From an uncultured Collinsella sp. (lineage in GTDB: Bacteria; Actinomycetota; Coriobacteriia; Coriobacteriales; Coriobacteriaceae): a stretch of DNA of 47,877 nucleotides. Position 1 is the first letter of the stretch. Each line of letters begins with the position of its first letter. This document shows, one piece after another, positions 25,049 through 33,833 of this stretch. Where the stretch lies: assembly GCA_900550195.1 (NCBI GenBank), contig URRB01000019.1, positions 1 to 47,877 of the forward strand. The letters are read 5' to 3'. The notes under the pieces are model-generated. The model worked only from the letters and a program-made list of their open reading frames with translations, did no database searches and had not been told where the DNA came from. The position numbers and the translations under genes were made by a program.

Positions 25049-25762
25049 GTGTCGAACTCTGCCGTAAAACCGCTCATCTTGGTCGTTGAGGACGATCCCG
25101 CTGTCCGCAACCTTATCGTTGCCGCGCTCGAGGCGCACGGCTTGCGCCATATGGCCGTGGAGACCGCCCATGCCGCCATCGCCGCCGCCTCGTCGCAGGC
25201 GCCGAGCATTGTGCTGCTCGATCTGGGCCTGCCCGATATGGACGGCGTCAAGGTGGTGGAGTCGGTGCGCGCATGGTCGGGCATGCCGATCATCGTGGTC
25301 TCGGCGCGCAGCGAGGATGCGGACAAAATCCGCGCGCTCGATGCCGGTGCCGACGACTACCTGACCAAGCCGTTTTCGGTCGAGGAGCTGCTCGCGCGTA
25401 TTCGCACGACGCTCAGGCGCCTTTCGTATGCGCAAACGGGCGGCGTTACCTCCGAGGGCTCGTTCGATACCGGTGAGCTGCATATCGATTTTGATGCCGG
25501 CATCGCCACGATGGATGGCGAGGAACTGCATCTGACGCCGATCGAGTATAAGCTCCTGTGCCTGTTGGCACACAACGCCGACAAGGTGCTGACGCACCAG
25601 TTTATCCTGCACGAGATTTGGGGCACGGCAACTAAGAGCGACCTGGCGAGCCTGCGCGTCTTTATGGGCACGCTGCGCAAGAAGATCGAGTCCGACCCCG
25701 CGCACCCGCGCTATATCCAGACGCACGTGGGTATCGGCTATCGCCTGGTCACCCAAGGCTAG
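25049..25762 (+). CDS. KdpE-like response regulator (OmpR family)
   Basis: 237 residues. The receiver domain has the acidic pair E14-D15-D16, phospho-acceptor D58 in LLDLGLPDMDG and the Lys of YLTKPFS. The C-terminal winged helix has LTPIEYKLLCLLAHNADKVLTH and YIQTHVGIGYRLV, closely like KdpE. The GTG at 25049 has AAGGAG about 9 bp upstream overlapping the kinase stop region, so translation is coupled. No kdpFABC genes are in the window, so its target is not evident; the neighbouring kup operon is the obvious candidate. Confidence 0.92.
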   Translation: MSNSAVKPLILVVEDDPAVRNLIVAALEAHGLRHMAVETAHAAIAAASSQAPSIVLLDLGLPDMDGVKVVESVRAWSGMPIIVVSARSEDADKIRALDAGADDYLTKPFSVEELLARIRTTLRRLSYAQTGGVTSEGSFDTGELHIDFDAGIATMDGEELHLTPIEYKLLCLLAHNADKVLTHQFILHEIWGTATKSDLASLRVFMGTLRKKIESDPAHPRYIQTHVGIGYRLVTQG

Positions 25763-25787
25763 ATAGCCAACCACCATCCCAATTTGA

Positions 25788-25852
25788 GTTGCGGTGAAAT
25801 ACGGTCTAAATCTGCCTAATTCCAGGCAAAACAGTCCGTATTCCACCGCAAC
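25788..25852. terminator. Bidirectional hairpin between convergent genes
   Basis: A 17-base arm at 25788-25804 (GTTGCGGTGAAATACGG) pairs with 25836-25852 with one mismatch, enclosing a smaller hairpin (TGCCT/AGGCA). It separates the response regulator gene from the converging methyltransferase gene. Confidence 0.7.
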
Positions 25853-25856
25853 TTTG

Positions 25857-28427
25857 TTATTTGCCCTTGGGCTTGCTGGCGTAGAACTTCTTCTTTTTGG
25901 ACTTGCCGGCAGGGGAGGGTTTGCCGGCAAAGTTTGATTTGCCGTTGCCGGCCTGCGTGGGCGCGGGCGCTGCTGCACGAGGCTTGCGCGCCTCGGGGTT
26001 GCGCAGCTCCTCGGTTCGCTCGGCAATCTCCTCGGCGCTAAAGCCGACCTCGGCCATGGCGTCCTCGATGGGCAGGCGGCGCACGATATAGCAGTGGTGC
26101 ACCTTCTGGTTGCGCGCGAAGTCCTCGGGGATGGTCTGCGCCGTAATGTCCTGCAGCACCACGCCCGCACGCGCGAGCTTGCGCGTCTCGGGACGGAAGC
26201 CACGCAGGTTACAGCTAAAGATGGCATGGCCGCCCTGCGTGAGTAGGCGCGACACACCGGCCAACAGCTCAACGTGATCGCGCTGGACATCCCAGGTGCG
26301 ACGGCCCATCTTGGACGAGTTCGAAAACGTGGGCGGGTCGACAAAGATCAGGTCCCAGCGGTTGCGCGTCTGGCGCTGGTCACGAATCCAGGCGAGCACG
26401 TCGTCGCGCACAAAATGATGCTGCGGTCCCACAAAGCCGTTCTGGCGCATGTTGCGCTCGGCCCAGTCCAGGTAGGTGTTCGAGAGGTCGACCGTCACGG
26501 TCTCCTCGACGCCGCCGTCGGCTGCGTAGCAGGTGGCAGTGCCGGTGTAGGCGAACAGGTTGAGGAAACGGCGCGCCTGCTTGGCGTGCTCGCGCACCAG
26601 GTTGCGGGTGACGCGGTGGTCCAAGAAGATGCCGACGTCCAGGTAGTCGTCAAAGTTGACGGCAAAGGTGAGGCCGCCCTCTTCGATGAGCGGCAGGCGA
26701 CGGCGCGCGATGTTGGCACGCTCGCCCGATCCACCCTTGCCGGCGCCCTGCTTGCCGTACTGCGAGCCGCCGCGCGAACGCATGCGGGCCTTGGCGTGCA
26801 CGTGCTCGGCCGGAACATCCAGGATACGCGGCGCGATGGCCAGAATATCGAGCATACGGGCCTGGGCCAGTGCGGGGTCGATGGTCTTGGGCGCGGCGTA
26901 TTCGGCAATGACGAGCCAGCGGCCCGGCGTCTGCGGGCAACCCTCGTACAGATCGATGGCGGCAGAGTAATCGGGCAGGTCGGCATCGTAGACGCGGTAG
27001 CAGCTCACGCCCTCGCGCTTTGCCCACTTGCGACGCAGGCGAGCGTTCTTGCGCAGACGGTTGGCGAACTGCTCGGACTCGGGGATGAGCACGGGCAGCG
27101 GCTTGCCGTCACCCAGGTCGAGCGTGGCGGTAGGTTCGGGCATGAAGGTGTCGGCGGCTTCGTCGCTGATGACGTCGTCGGCGTCCGCGGTCTCGCCCTC
27201 GGCGTTTGCGCTGGTCGCAGCCTCAAACGCTGCGGCGGCGTGGTCGAGCGAAGGCCAGACTTCGACGGTCGCCTCTTCGTTGTTGGGCATGACGGCGATG
27301 GAGCGCGCGGGCTCGGCGTGGAGCGCGCGGGCCATAAGGCCATCGCGGGTGAGCGCGGCGACCGGCGCCGCGGCAAGCTCGGGCGCGCGGCGCAGCTCGC
27401 CGACTAGGGTCATGGCGTCGTGCATGAGCGAAAGCGGTGTCTCGGTCGTATCCGCGACCACGGCGGCACCGGCGACGGCGCCCGCATGGTCCAGCACGGT
27501 GGCGGACTTGGCGGCGCAAAAATCAACAAAGCGCTTGTAGCCGGCACATTTGACCATGCGCTCGGCAGTCTTGCGGGCGGCGGGGTCAACATCCACGGCC
27601 ACGATGCGCGCCTGGCGCTCGCGCGCTGCCGCCTCGCGCTCGCGCGCCTCGGCAAGCAGCTGCTCCCACAGAGCGGTGTCGTGCAGCTGCCAGCCCTCAA
27701 AGCCCCAGCGCTCGCGTGCGGCGCCCGGGGCGCGGTCAGTCAGAATGTTCACGGCCTCCAGCAGCAGGCCGCCGCCGGCGCACGAGGCGTCGACCAGCGT
27801 GGGCAGGGCTTCGTTCTCGTAATCATCGGCCGTCAGCTCGCGCTCGCACAGTGCAGTCCAGCCGACCTGCGCCAGCACCAGGGCGGCGTAGTCGGGGCGC
27901 AGCACGTGCGCGCCCTCGCCGGCGCGGGTCGCGGCGGGTGGCAGGCGCTTGAACAGCGGGTCGCCCGAAAGGTCCAGGCTTATGCTCGCGCGGCGCTGGC
28001 GCAGCGAAAGCAGTAGGTGAACATCGGGGTCGGCGGCGTCGACATCGGCGCGACGGCCCGTGGTCTCGGCCAGACGGTCGCACAGCGCGTCCTTGGTGCG
28101 CAGGGCCGAGAAGCGCGTGTTGCGCAGCTGCTCGGTCACGCCGCGGGCGGTGATGGCGATGGTGGCGCCGGGGCGGATGATGGTCTCCCAGGCGATGTCG
28201 TAAACGCTGTCGTACAGCTCGTCGGCATCCTGCGCCTCAAAGCGCCCAAGCACCACAAACACGCGGCTGGCCAGGCGCGACCACAGACAGGCGCGGTAGC
28301 CTTCTTCGAGCTCGCCCTCAAACGTAGCGCGGCCCTTCAGGCGGCGGACATGCGAAAGCCCGAGGCGTTTAAGCTCATCGGCGAGTGCGGACTCAAAGCC
28401 CTCGGGGCAGCTTGCGTAAAATTCCAT
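25857..28427 (-). CDS. rlmL: RlmKL-type bifunctional 23S rRNA methyltransferase
   Basis: 856 residues. Residues 1-160 contain a THUMP-type RNA-binding region (FYASCPEGFESALADEL at the start). The first methyltransferase domain shows DASCAGGGLLLEA (213-225) as motif I and VAVDVDP (about 276-282). The second domain (about 575-800) shows NLFAYTGTA (623-631), VDLSNTYLDWA and FVDPPTFSNSSK (from 695), the RlmK part. The tail is Lys-rich and disordered. RlmKL makes m2G2445 and m7G2069 in 23S rRNA of E. coli. The NPPY motif expected near 320-330 in the first domain is not found, so that half may be inactive. Residues about 400-450 form an acidic linker longer than usual. Confidence 0.88.
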   Translation of the reverse strand: MEFYASCPEGFESALADELKRLGLSHVRRLKGRATFEGELEEGYRACLWSRLASRVFVVLGRFEAQDADELYDSVYDIAWETIIRPGATIAITARGVTEQLRNTRFSALRTKDALCDRLAETTGRRADVDAADPDVHLLLSLRQRRASISLDLSGDPLFKRLPPAATRAGEGAHVLRPDYAALVLAQVGWTALCERELTADDYENEALPTLVDASCAGGGLLLEAVNILTDRAPGAARERWGFEGWQLHDTALWEQLLAEAREREAAARERQARIVAVDVDPAARKTAERMVKCAGYKRFVDFCAAKSATVLDHAGAVAGAAVVADTTETPLSLMHDAMTLVGELRRAPELAAAPVAALTRDGLMARALHAEPARSIAVMPNNEEATVEVWPSLDHAAAAFEAATSANAEGETADADDVISDEAADTFMPEPTATLDLGDGKPLPVLIPESEQFANRLRKNARLRRKWAKREGVSCYRVYDADLPDYSAAIDLYEGCPQTPGRWLVIAEYAAPKTIDPALAQARMLDILAIAPRILDVPAEHVHAKARMRSRGGSQYGKQGAGKGGSGERANIARRRLPLIEEGGLTFAVNFDDYLDVGIFLDHRVTRNLVREHAKQARRFLNLFAYTGTATCYAADGGVEETVTVDLSNTYLDWAERNMRQNGFVGPQHHFVRDDVLAWIRDQRQTRNRWDLIFVDPPTFSNSSKMGRRTWDVQRDHVELLAGVSRLLTQGGHAIFSCNLRGFRPETRKLARAGVVLQDITAQTIPEDFARNQKVHHCYIVRRLPIEDAMAEVGFSAEEIAERTEELRNPEARKPRAAAPAPTQAGNGKSNFAGKPSPAGKSKKKKFYASKPKGK

Positions 28428-28502
28428 GGGTGACCTCTCTGGTTGCGTCGCTCCATTATATGATGGATGCTTCGTTTGCCCTTATCCTCGAAAGGAACCC
28501 AT

Positions 28503-29330
28503 ATGATTGATGCGTGCTCCGAATCCGCTGTGCTCTTTTTTGACGTGGACGGCACGCTGACGTCGTTCGATCCCGACGATATGACCGACAAGGACTTCAA
28601 TGCAGTCCATCCGTCGAAGGCTGTTGTCGATGCATTTGGTCGACTGCGCAATGCGGGTCACCGGGCATTTATCTGTACGGGTCGCCCCTTGTGGCTGATT
28701 GCCGATGGCCTGCGTGCGCTGAACCCGGCGGGTATCGTTGCCATGGCGGGGGCGACGCTCGAGGTCGAGGGCCGCGTGGTGCACGAGGATTGCTTTGACG
28801 AGGATGTCACCGAGGAACTTGCACGCCGCATTATCTCGGCAGGATTCGAGGCCTTTTTCGAGACCAATGGAGCAACCTTTGCTCTGGAGCCTGCGGGTGT
28901 TGAGGAATCGTCTCTGATCGGTACCACCGTGGTGCATGGCGCCGAGGAGATGCGCGTCGGTGGCCGCTTGCGCGTAGGCAAGGTGTGCATTAACGCGTGC
29001 GACCTGGCTCGCGTAGCCAACGATGATGGCTTTATCGATCGTGAGTTTGAGCTGTGCAACACCGGTGGCCAGAATCGCGAGCTGAGCCCCAAAGGCATCG
29101 ACAAGGGCTTGGGCGTGGCACGAGCGCTGGAGTATCTGGGCCGCACCGGCAACGCGCGCACCTTTGGCTTTGGCGATTCGGGCAACGACCTGAGCATGCT
29201 CGCCGCCGTCGAGACGGCTGTAGCCATGGGCAACGCCATGCCCGAGGTCAAGGCAGTCGCCGACTACGTAACCGACGACGTCGCACACGACGGCACGGTT
29301 ACGGCGATGCGCCACTTCGGCTTGATTTAA
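28503..29330 (+). CDS. HAD-superfamily hydrolase, Cof type
   Basis: 275 residues. Motif I FFDVDGTL gives Asp14 (nucleophile) and Asp16. A C2-type cap fills the middle. Motif III/IV reads GFGDSGNDLSMLAAVETAVAMGNAM near residues 222-246, diagnostic of the Cof/HAD-IIB group, which dephosphorylates sugar phosphates or flavin/thiamin precursors. The ATG at 28503 has AAAGGA 5 bp upstream. It is divergent from the methyltransferase gene and followed at once by a bidirectional terminator. The substrate cannot be predicted. Confidence 0.9.
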   Translation: MIDACSESAVLFFDVDGTLTSFDPDDMTDKDFNAVHPSKAVVDAFGRLRNAGHRAFICTGRPLWLIADGLRALNPAGIVAMAGATLEVEGRVVHEDCFDEDVTEELARRIISAGFEAFFETNGATFALEPAGVEESSLIGTTVVHGAEEMRVGGRLRVGKVCINACDLARVANDDGFIDREFELCNTGGQNRELSPKGIDKGLGVARALEYLGRTGNARTFGFGDSGNDLSMLAAVETAVAMGNAMPEVKAVADYVTDDVAHDGTVTAMRHFGLI

Positions 29331-29331
29331 T

Positions 29332-29372
29332 AAATGGCCGGTTCGCCCTCGATGTGGGCGAACCGGCCATTT
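29332..29372. terminator. Bidirectional intrinsic terminator
   Basis: AAATGGCCGGTTCGCC and GGCGAACCGGCCATTT form a 16-bp stem between the HAD gene stop (29330) and the stop of the converging DeoR gene (29376). Confidence 0.9.
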
Positions 29373-29375
29373 GAG

Positions 29376-30167
29376 TTATTTTGCAAAATAGAGCTTGGGA
29401 TGACTGCGGCTGCTTTCGATGGCCGCCGTCATGATGCCCTCATTGTCTCCATCAACGATGATGCCATCGAGGTCATCGATCTGCGCGGACTGATAAAAAC
29501 TGGTCTTGTTGAACTTTCCCTGGTCAACCATCATATAGCCCTGGTTTGAGTTGGTCAGATACATGCTCTTGATCATGGCCGAGAAGTCATGCTCGACGGT
29601 AAAGCCGTGGTCGGGATGGAATCCGTCCGCGCTGACAAATGCCTTGTCGGCATGAAGCTTGCTCATGCAGTCGAGCGTTAGCGCGCCCGCGAGATAAAGG
29701 TGACCCTTTCGCACGGAGCCGCCTAACAGCACTACCGAAGCATTGGGCAGATTAAAGCTGGCATAGTTTGCGATAGCAAGATCGCCGGTGATGATGGTGA
29801 TATCGCGTTTGTCCATGAGGGCCTTAGTGAAGTAAAAGGCCGTGGTGCCGATGTCGATCACCAGAACGTCGCCATCGTCAACAAGAGTTGCTGCGGTCGC
29901 GGCGATTGCCTCCTTGGCCTCGACTTGGACATTGATGCGCTCTTCGGGATACGAAATGGCATTGGAACGAGAAAGCGATACCGCTCCGCCACGTACGCGA
30001 CGCAATTTGCCTTCCGATTCCAGCGAGACGAGGTCGTGTCGCGCGGTAACTTCCGAAACCGAAAAGCGGCGAACGATGTCGGATACCGAGATATTTGGCT
30101 TTTCGGCCAGCCAGTTCATGATAAATCGCTGACGTTCGGCCGGGGAAAGGTCTGAAGTTGATGCCAT
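29376..30167 (-). CDS. DeoR-family transcriptional regulator
   Basis: 263 residues. The N-terminal winged helix includes ERQRFIMNWLAEKPNISVSDIVRRFSVSEVTARHDLVSLESEGKL-type spacing (about 9-55) followed by RVRGGA, the DeoR signature. The C-terminal sugar-phosphate-binding fold has VIDIGTTAFYFTKAL and ADGFHPDHGFTV. DeoR proteins usually repress sugar operons and respond to a phosphorylated sugar. The ATG at 30167 has AAAGGAG 6 bp upstream. It diverges from the transaldolase-PTS operon, which it probably controls together with itself through the palindromes in the spacer. Confidence 0.92.
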   Translation of the reverse strand: MASTSDLSPAERQRFIMNWLAEKPNISVSDIVRRFSVSEVTARHDLVSLESEGKLRRVRGGAVSLSRSNAISYPEERINVQVEAKEAIAATAATLVDDGDVLVIDIGTTAFYFTKALMDKRDITIITGDLAIANYASFNLPNASVVLLGGSVRKGHLYLAGALTLDCMSKLHADKAFVSADGFHPDHGFTVEHDFSAMIKSMYLTNSNQGYMMVDQGKFNKTSFYQSAQIDDLDGIIVDGDNEGIMTAAIESSRSHPKLYFAK

Positions 30168-30183
30168 AAGTCGCTCCTTTTGA

Positions 30184-30245
30184 ACGAAAGGCAAAAGAAA
30201 TGCCTTTCGTAATCGAAATATAACGTATCGATATGAAAAGAACAA
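30184..30245 (-). promoter_or_regulatory. Promoter and operator of the DeoR gene
   Basis: On the minus strand TTGTTC (30240-30245) and TATATT (30217-30222) are spaced by 17 bp. Just downstream of the -10 box is a perfect palindrome ACGAAAGGC (30184-30192), 9-bp gap, GCCTTTCGT (30202-30210), well placed for repression. The half site resembles GGCTTTCGAT found upstream of the divergent operon. Confidence 0.6.
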
Positions 30246-30422
30246 GGCGAAATCGAGCGAACGAGATGAATGACACGCCTTGCTTTTATTTGTAATTAGT
30301 AGTTGGCCTGACGTGCAGAATGCCTGCAACAGCCAGTAAAGAGTCTTGCCTGAAAGGTGTTCGAAAAAAAGTGAGATACGTTCACGCCCGATAATCGACC
30401 GTTCACGGAAAGTTGGCAATTG

Positions 30423-30497
30423 AGCTTTCGATATCTTTTGAAGTAGTTTATAAAAGAAAGCCGAAAAGCTTTTGAAACAAAGAAAAAGGCTTTCGAT
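30423..30497 (+). promoter_or_regulatory. Repeated CTTTCGAT sites before the transaldolase-PTS operon
   Basis: GCTTTCGAT occurs at 30424-30432 and 30489-30497, with AGAAAGCCGAAAAGC between them. These resemble the half sites of the palindrome in front of the DeoR gene and are candidate operators. A TATAAA at about 30449-30454 could be the -10 box. The whole 360-bp spacer (30168-30527) is AT-rich and contains no gene. Confidence 0.4.
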
Positions 30498-30527
30498 AGC
30501 AATAATGCTAGATGAGAAAGGACCAAC

Positions 30528-31238
30528 ATGGCGATCAAGGTGTTTGCCGACGGCGCTAACCTCGAGGGCATGCTTGACATGCACGACAATGGCAACGTTC
30601 AGGGCTTCACGACCAATCCTTCCCTTATGAAGGCCGGTGGCGTGACTGACTACCGTGCTTTTGCCAAGACGGTTCTTGAGCACATCACCGATGTGTCGGT
30701 CTCTTTTGAGGTGTTCGCCGACGACGAGGCTGGTATGGAGGCCGAGGCTCGCGAGATCGCAACCTGGGCGGACAACGTCTACGTTAAGATTCCGGCGCTC
30801 AACACCAAGGGCGAGTCCACCGCCGCGCTGGTCAAGCGCCTTTCCGCCGATGGCATCAAGGTGAATGTCACCACCATCTTCACGCCCGAGCAGGTCGACG
30901 AGTTCGTCGATGCCGTCTCTGCCGAGACCCCCTCTATTCTGTCTATCTTTGCCGGCCGAATCGCCGATACCGGTGTCGATCCGCTGCCCCTCATGGCGGA
31001 GTCCGTAAAGAAGGCTGCCGTCAAGCCCGCCGCCGAGGTTCTCTGGGCATCCACGCGTGAGGTGCTCAACATCTTCCAGGCAGAGTCTGTTGGCTGCCAG
31101 ATCATTACGGTCCCCAATGCCCTTCTTGCCAAGCGCAAGAATTTCGGGAAAGATTTGCTTGAGTACTCGCTTGATACGGTCAAGGGCTTTGCCCGCGACA
31201 TTCAGGCGCTTGGTTTTCATATCCTGCCCGAGGAGTAG
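30528..31238 (+). CDS. Short transaldolase / fructose-6-phosphate aldolase family protein
   Basis: 236 residues, the short MipB/TalC-like class. FADGANLEGM opens the first strand, FTTNPSLM (27-34) is the typical substrate loop, and YVKIP places the Schiff-base Lys at about 87. VLWASTRE and ITVPNALL complete the barrel. Enzymes of this family either transfer a dihydroxyacetone unit or cleave fructose-6-phosphate. It is the first gene of a PTS operon; a highly similar second copy lies at 33834. AAAGGACC provides the ribosome site. Which of the two activities it has cannot be settled here. Confidence 0.9.
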   Translation: MAIKVFADGANLEGMLDMHDNGNVQGFTTNPSLMKAGGVTDYRAFAKTVLEHITDVSVSFEVFADDEAGMEAEAREIATWADNVYVKIPALNTKGESTAALVKRLSADGIKVNVTTIFTPEQVDEFVDAVSAETPSILSIFAGRIADTGVDPLPLMAESVKKAAVKPAAEVLWASTREVLNIFQAESVGCQIITVPNALLAKRKNFGKDLLEYSLDTVKGFARDIQALGFHILPEE

Positions 31239-31247
31239 GGGGCGAGC

Positions 31248-31694
31248 ATGCTGACCGATCTTCTTAAGCCCGAGCTTGTTGCCTGCCATGTCGAGGCCTC
31301 CGATTGGGAGGAAGCGATCAAGGCGTGCGGCAAATTGCTCGTAGACGCCGGCAAATGCGACCAGAGCTATGTCGACGCCATGATTTCATCGGTTCACAAA
31401 TTCGGTCCCTATATGGTTCTTGAAGAGGGCATCGCCATGCCCCATGCCCAGGCCGATGGCAACGTGAGCGAAGCGGGAATCTGCATCGTCACGCTTGATC
31501 CTGCGGTTGCGTTTGGACATGAGGATTTCGATCCGGTTCACGTGCTCGTGGGCATCTGCGCGCCCGACCCCAAGGCCCATCTTGGCTGCTTGGCGGAGCT
31601 TTCGCAGATGTTCGAGGATGAGGACTGCGTTGCCAAGCTCAGCGCGTGCGATACGCCCGAGCAAGTTCTGGAGACCATGCGTTCATTCTTTTAG
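31248..31694 (+). CDS. PTS EIIA component, fructose/mannitol-ascorbate type
   Basis: 148 residues. GIAMPHAQ places the phospho-acceptor His at about 66 in the PTS EIIA type 2 fold (PTS-IIA of mannitol, fructose and ascorbate systems). It accepts phosphate from HPr and passes it to the IIB encoded next. It begins 9 bp after the transaldolase stop, so the two are cotranscribed. Confidence 0.92.
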   Translation: MLTDLLKPELVACHVEASDWEEAIKACGKLLVDAGKCDQSYVDAMISSVHKFGPYMVLEEGIAMPHAQADGNVSEAGICIVTLDPAVAFGHEDFDPVHVLVGICAPDPKAHLGCLAELSQMFEDEDCVAKLSACDTPEQVLETMRSFF

Positions 31695-31770
31695 GCCTTA
31701 ATGGCACGGCGATGCGTCGCCGCTTTTGGATAGACGGGAAAACCGTCACGTGTAGGAGAGGAAGGTTGCC

Positions 31771-32046
31771 ATGCATATCATCACCGTATGCGGAAACGGC
31801 ATCGGGTCCAGCCTGATGCTCGCTGGCAAAGTCGAGGAGCTTTGCGAGGAGGAGGGCATCAAGGCCGACGTTGAGTCTATGGACCTGAACGGTGCTTCTT
31901 CCGCAAATCCGGATCTGTTCATCACCGTTAAGGAGCTCGCTCCCGAGCTTCACGGTAACGTCGTGATCGTTCGCAGCTATGTGAACAAGAAGAAGATCCG
32001 CGAAGACGCCCTCGAGGCAATCAAGGCGGCCGCCGCTAACGCCTAA
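31771..32046 (+). CDS. PTS EIIB component, ascorbate/lactose-like fold
   Basis: 91 residues. CGNGIGSSLM at the N-terminus has the phospho-Cys at residue 7 and the P-loop-like turn of PTS IIB. The short strand-helix fold agrees with UlaB-type IIB. GGAGAGGAAGG precedes the ATG at 31771. It phosphorylates the sugar carried by the IIC encoded next. Confidence 0.92.
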   Translation: MHIITVCGNGIGSSLMLAGKVEELCEEEGIKADVESMDLNGASSANPDLFITVKELAPELHGNVVIVRSYVNKKKIREDALEAIKAAAANA

Positions 32047-32117
32047 AGCGGCACAAAAAAGGGCGGTTCCCTGTGGAAGAGGGAAACGCGCCCACGTTAA
32101 AAAGAAAGGAAGCCCAG

Positions 32118-33509
32118 ATGCAAGTCATCCTTCCCATACTTGAGTTTATCCAATCGATTCTGACCAAGCCAGCATGGATTATGGGCCTGTTCGCTTTTGT
32201 CGGCCTTGTCGCGCTTAAGCGTCCCGCCCACAAGGTGATGACGGGCACCCTGAAGCCGATCCTTGGCTACATCATGCTGTCTGCCGGCGCCGCTGTTGTT
32301 CAGGAGAACCTTGCTCCGCTGGGTACCTTCATCGAGACCGGTTTCCACATCACCGGCGTCGTGCCCAACAACGAGGTCGTCGTTTCGATGGCCCAGAGCG
32401 TCCTCGGCGTTCAGACCATGATGATCCTGATTCTCGGCTACGTCGTGAACATTATCATTGCTCGCTTTACCAAGTTTAAGTACATCTTCCTGACGGGCCA
32501 TCACAGCATGTTCATGGCTTGCCTGCTGTCTGCTGTTCTGCAGGCATCTGGCTTCGAGGATGTCCAGCTTATCATTGTGGGCGGTATGTTCCTGGGCCTC
32601 GTGAGCGCCATGCTTCCCGCCGTCGGCCAGCGTTTCACCGAGAAGGTTACCGATGGCGACGAGATCGCCATGGGTCACTTCGGCTCGCTTGCCTACTATA
32701 TCTCCGCTGCAGTCGGTACGCTGTTTGCTAAGGACGCCGAGGAGAACAGCACAGAGAAGATCGAGGTTCCCGAGAAGTATGCCTTCCTGCGCGACACCAC
32801 CATCTCCACGGCTCTTACCATGGCCTTCTTCTACCTGGTGACTGCTTTTGCCGCTTACATCGCAGATCCTGCGGTTGTTACTGAGACTGCTGGCGGCGAC
32901 AACGTGATTGTTTACGCCCTGACCTGTGCTCTGTCCTTCGCCGTCGGCGTCACCATCGTCTACAACGGCGTCCGCATGATTCTCGCCGACCTGGTCCCGG
33001 CCTTCCAGGGCATCTCCAACAAGCTGATCCCCGGTGCCATCCCCGCCGTCGACTGCGCCGTCTTCTTCCCCTACGCTCCCACCGCCGTCATTCTCGGCTT
33101 TGTCGCTTCCTTTATCGGTGGCGTGGTCGGTATGTTCATCGTGGGCGCTACCCTCGGTATCTTCATCATCCCGGGCATGGTTCCTCACTTCTTCTGCGGT
33201 GCTACCGCCGGCATCTACGGCAATGCTACCGGTGGCCGCAAGGGTGCAGCTCTTGGCGCTTTCGTCAACGGCCTGCTCATCACCTTTGCCCCTGCTCTGC
33301 TCCTGCCTGTTCTTGACGTCTTCGGCTTCAAGAACACTACGTTCGGCGACTTCGACTTCTCCGTTATTGGTATTACGCTCGGCCGCGCTGCCGAGGCCTT
33401 CGGTACCACCGGTGTCTACGCGATTCTCGCTGTCCTTCTGATCGTCGCCTTTGTCCCCAACTTCATCCACACCAAGGGCGCTGTGATCAACCACGTTGAG
33501 GAAGAGTAA
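32118..33509 (+). CDS. PTS EIIC permease, UlaA-like
   Basis: 463 residues with about 11 membrane helices. GTLKPILGYIMLSAGA, TGHHSMFMA and DCAVFFPYAPTAVILGF match the ascorbate-type (AG superfamily) IIC proteins. The ATG at 32118 with GAAAGGAAG upstream is chosen over an earlier in-frame start at 32073. The permease family takes up L-ascorbate in E. coli, but the neighbouring transaldolase-type enzymes rather than UlaDEF genes suggest another sugar or sugar alcohol here. Confidence 0.93.
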   Translation: MQVILPILEFIQSILTKPAWIMGLFAFVGLVALKRPAHKVMTGTLKPILGYIMLSAGAAVVQENLAPLGTFIETGFHITGVVPNNEVVVSMAQSVLGVQTMMILILGYVVNIIIARFTKFKYIFLTGHHSMFMACLLSAVLQASGFEDVQLIIVGGMFLGLVSAMLPAVGQRFTEKVTDGDEIAMGHFGSLAYYISAAVGTLFAKDAEENSTEKIEVPEKYAFLRDTTISTALTMAFFYLVTAFAAYIADPAVVTETAGGDNVIVYALTCALSFAVGVTIVYNGVRMILADLVPAFQGISNKLIPGAIPAVDCAVFFPYAPTAVILGFVASFIGGVVGMFIVGATLGIFIIPGMVPHFFCGATAGIYGNATGGRKGAALGAFVNGLLITFAPALLLPVLDVFGFKNTTFGDFDFSVIGITLGRAAEAFGTTGVYAILAVLLIVAFVPNFIHTKGAVINHVEEE

Positions 33510-33567
33510 TCCAGGCACACTTTAAGCCCTAATCGGGCGGAGCTCCGATAACCGGCTCCTACACGGA

Positions 33568-33604
33568 AGCGGTGACGTCTCAAATGAGGCGTCACCGCTT
33601 TTTG
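33568..33604 (+). terminator. Intrinsic terminator after the PTS IIC gene
   Basis: AGCGGTGACG (33568-33577) pairs with CGTCACCGCT (33590-33599), followed by T's. Confidence 0.85.
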
Positions 33605-33678
33605 TTTTGAAGTGGTTGTGAAAACGTATTGACGAAGCATCGTCTCTGCGCCGTGAGCGGAATCAAACGCAATGAATG

Positions 33679-33733
33679 GCAAAAACGTTTTGCTGCTGGG
33701 GTGTCGATATAAAAATGGTAAAACCGTAAAACC
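33679..33733 (+). promoter_or_regulatory. Palindrome and 8-bp repeat upstream of the second transaldolase
   Basis: GCAAAAACGTTTTGC (33679-33693) is a near-perfect palindrome of the LacI/CcpA type, and GTAAAACC is repeated twice in tandem at 33718-33733. No clear -10/-35 pair is seen, though TTGATA occurs near 33770. The spacer 33510-33833 is otherwise gene-free and AT-rich. Confidence 0.35.
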
Positions 33734-33833
33734 GTTCGCCGAGAAGATAAAAACCCGCAGTTCACGCCTTGATAAACATAGGTAAAGTGTTTAGCAGTTT
33801 ACCGGCCTTATGCAAACGAAAGGAATCAGGCAG

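Noticed and set aside
30168..31289. Upstream extension of the DeoR open frame to 31289
   Set aside because: It runs antisense through the transaldolase gene; the ATG at 30167 with AAAGGAG is the true start.
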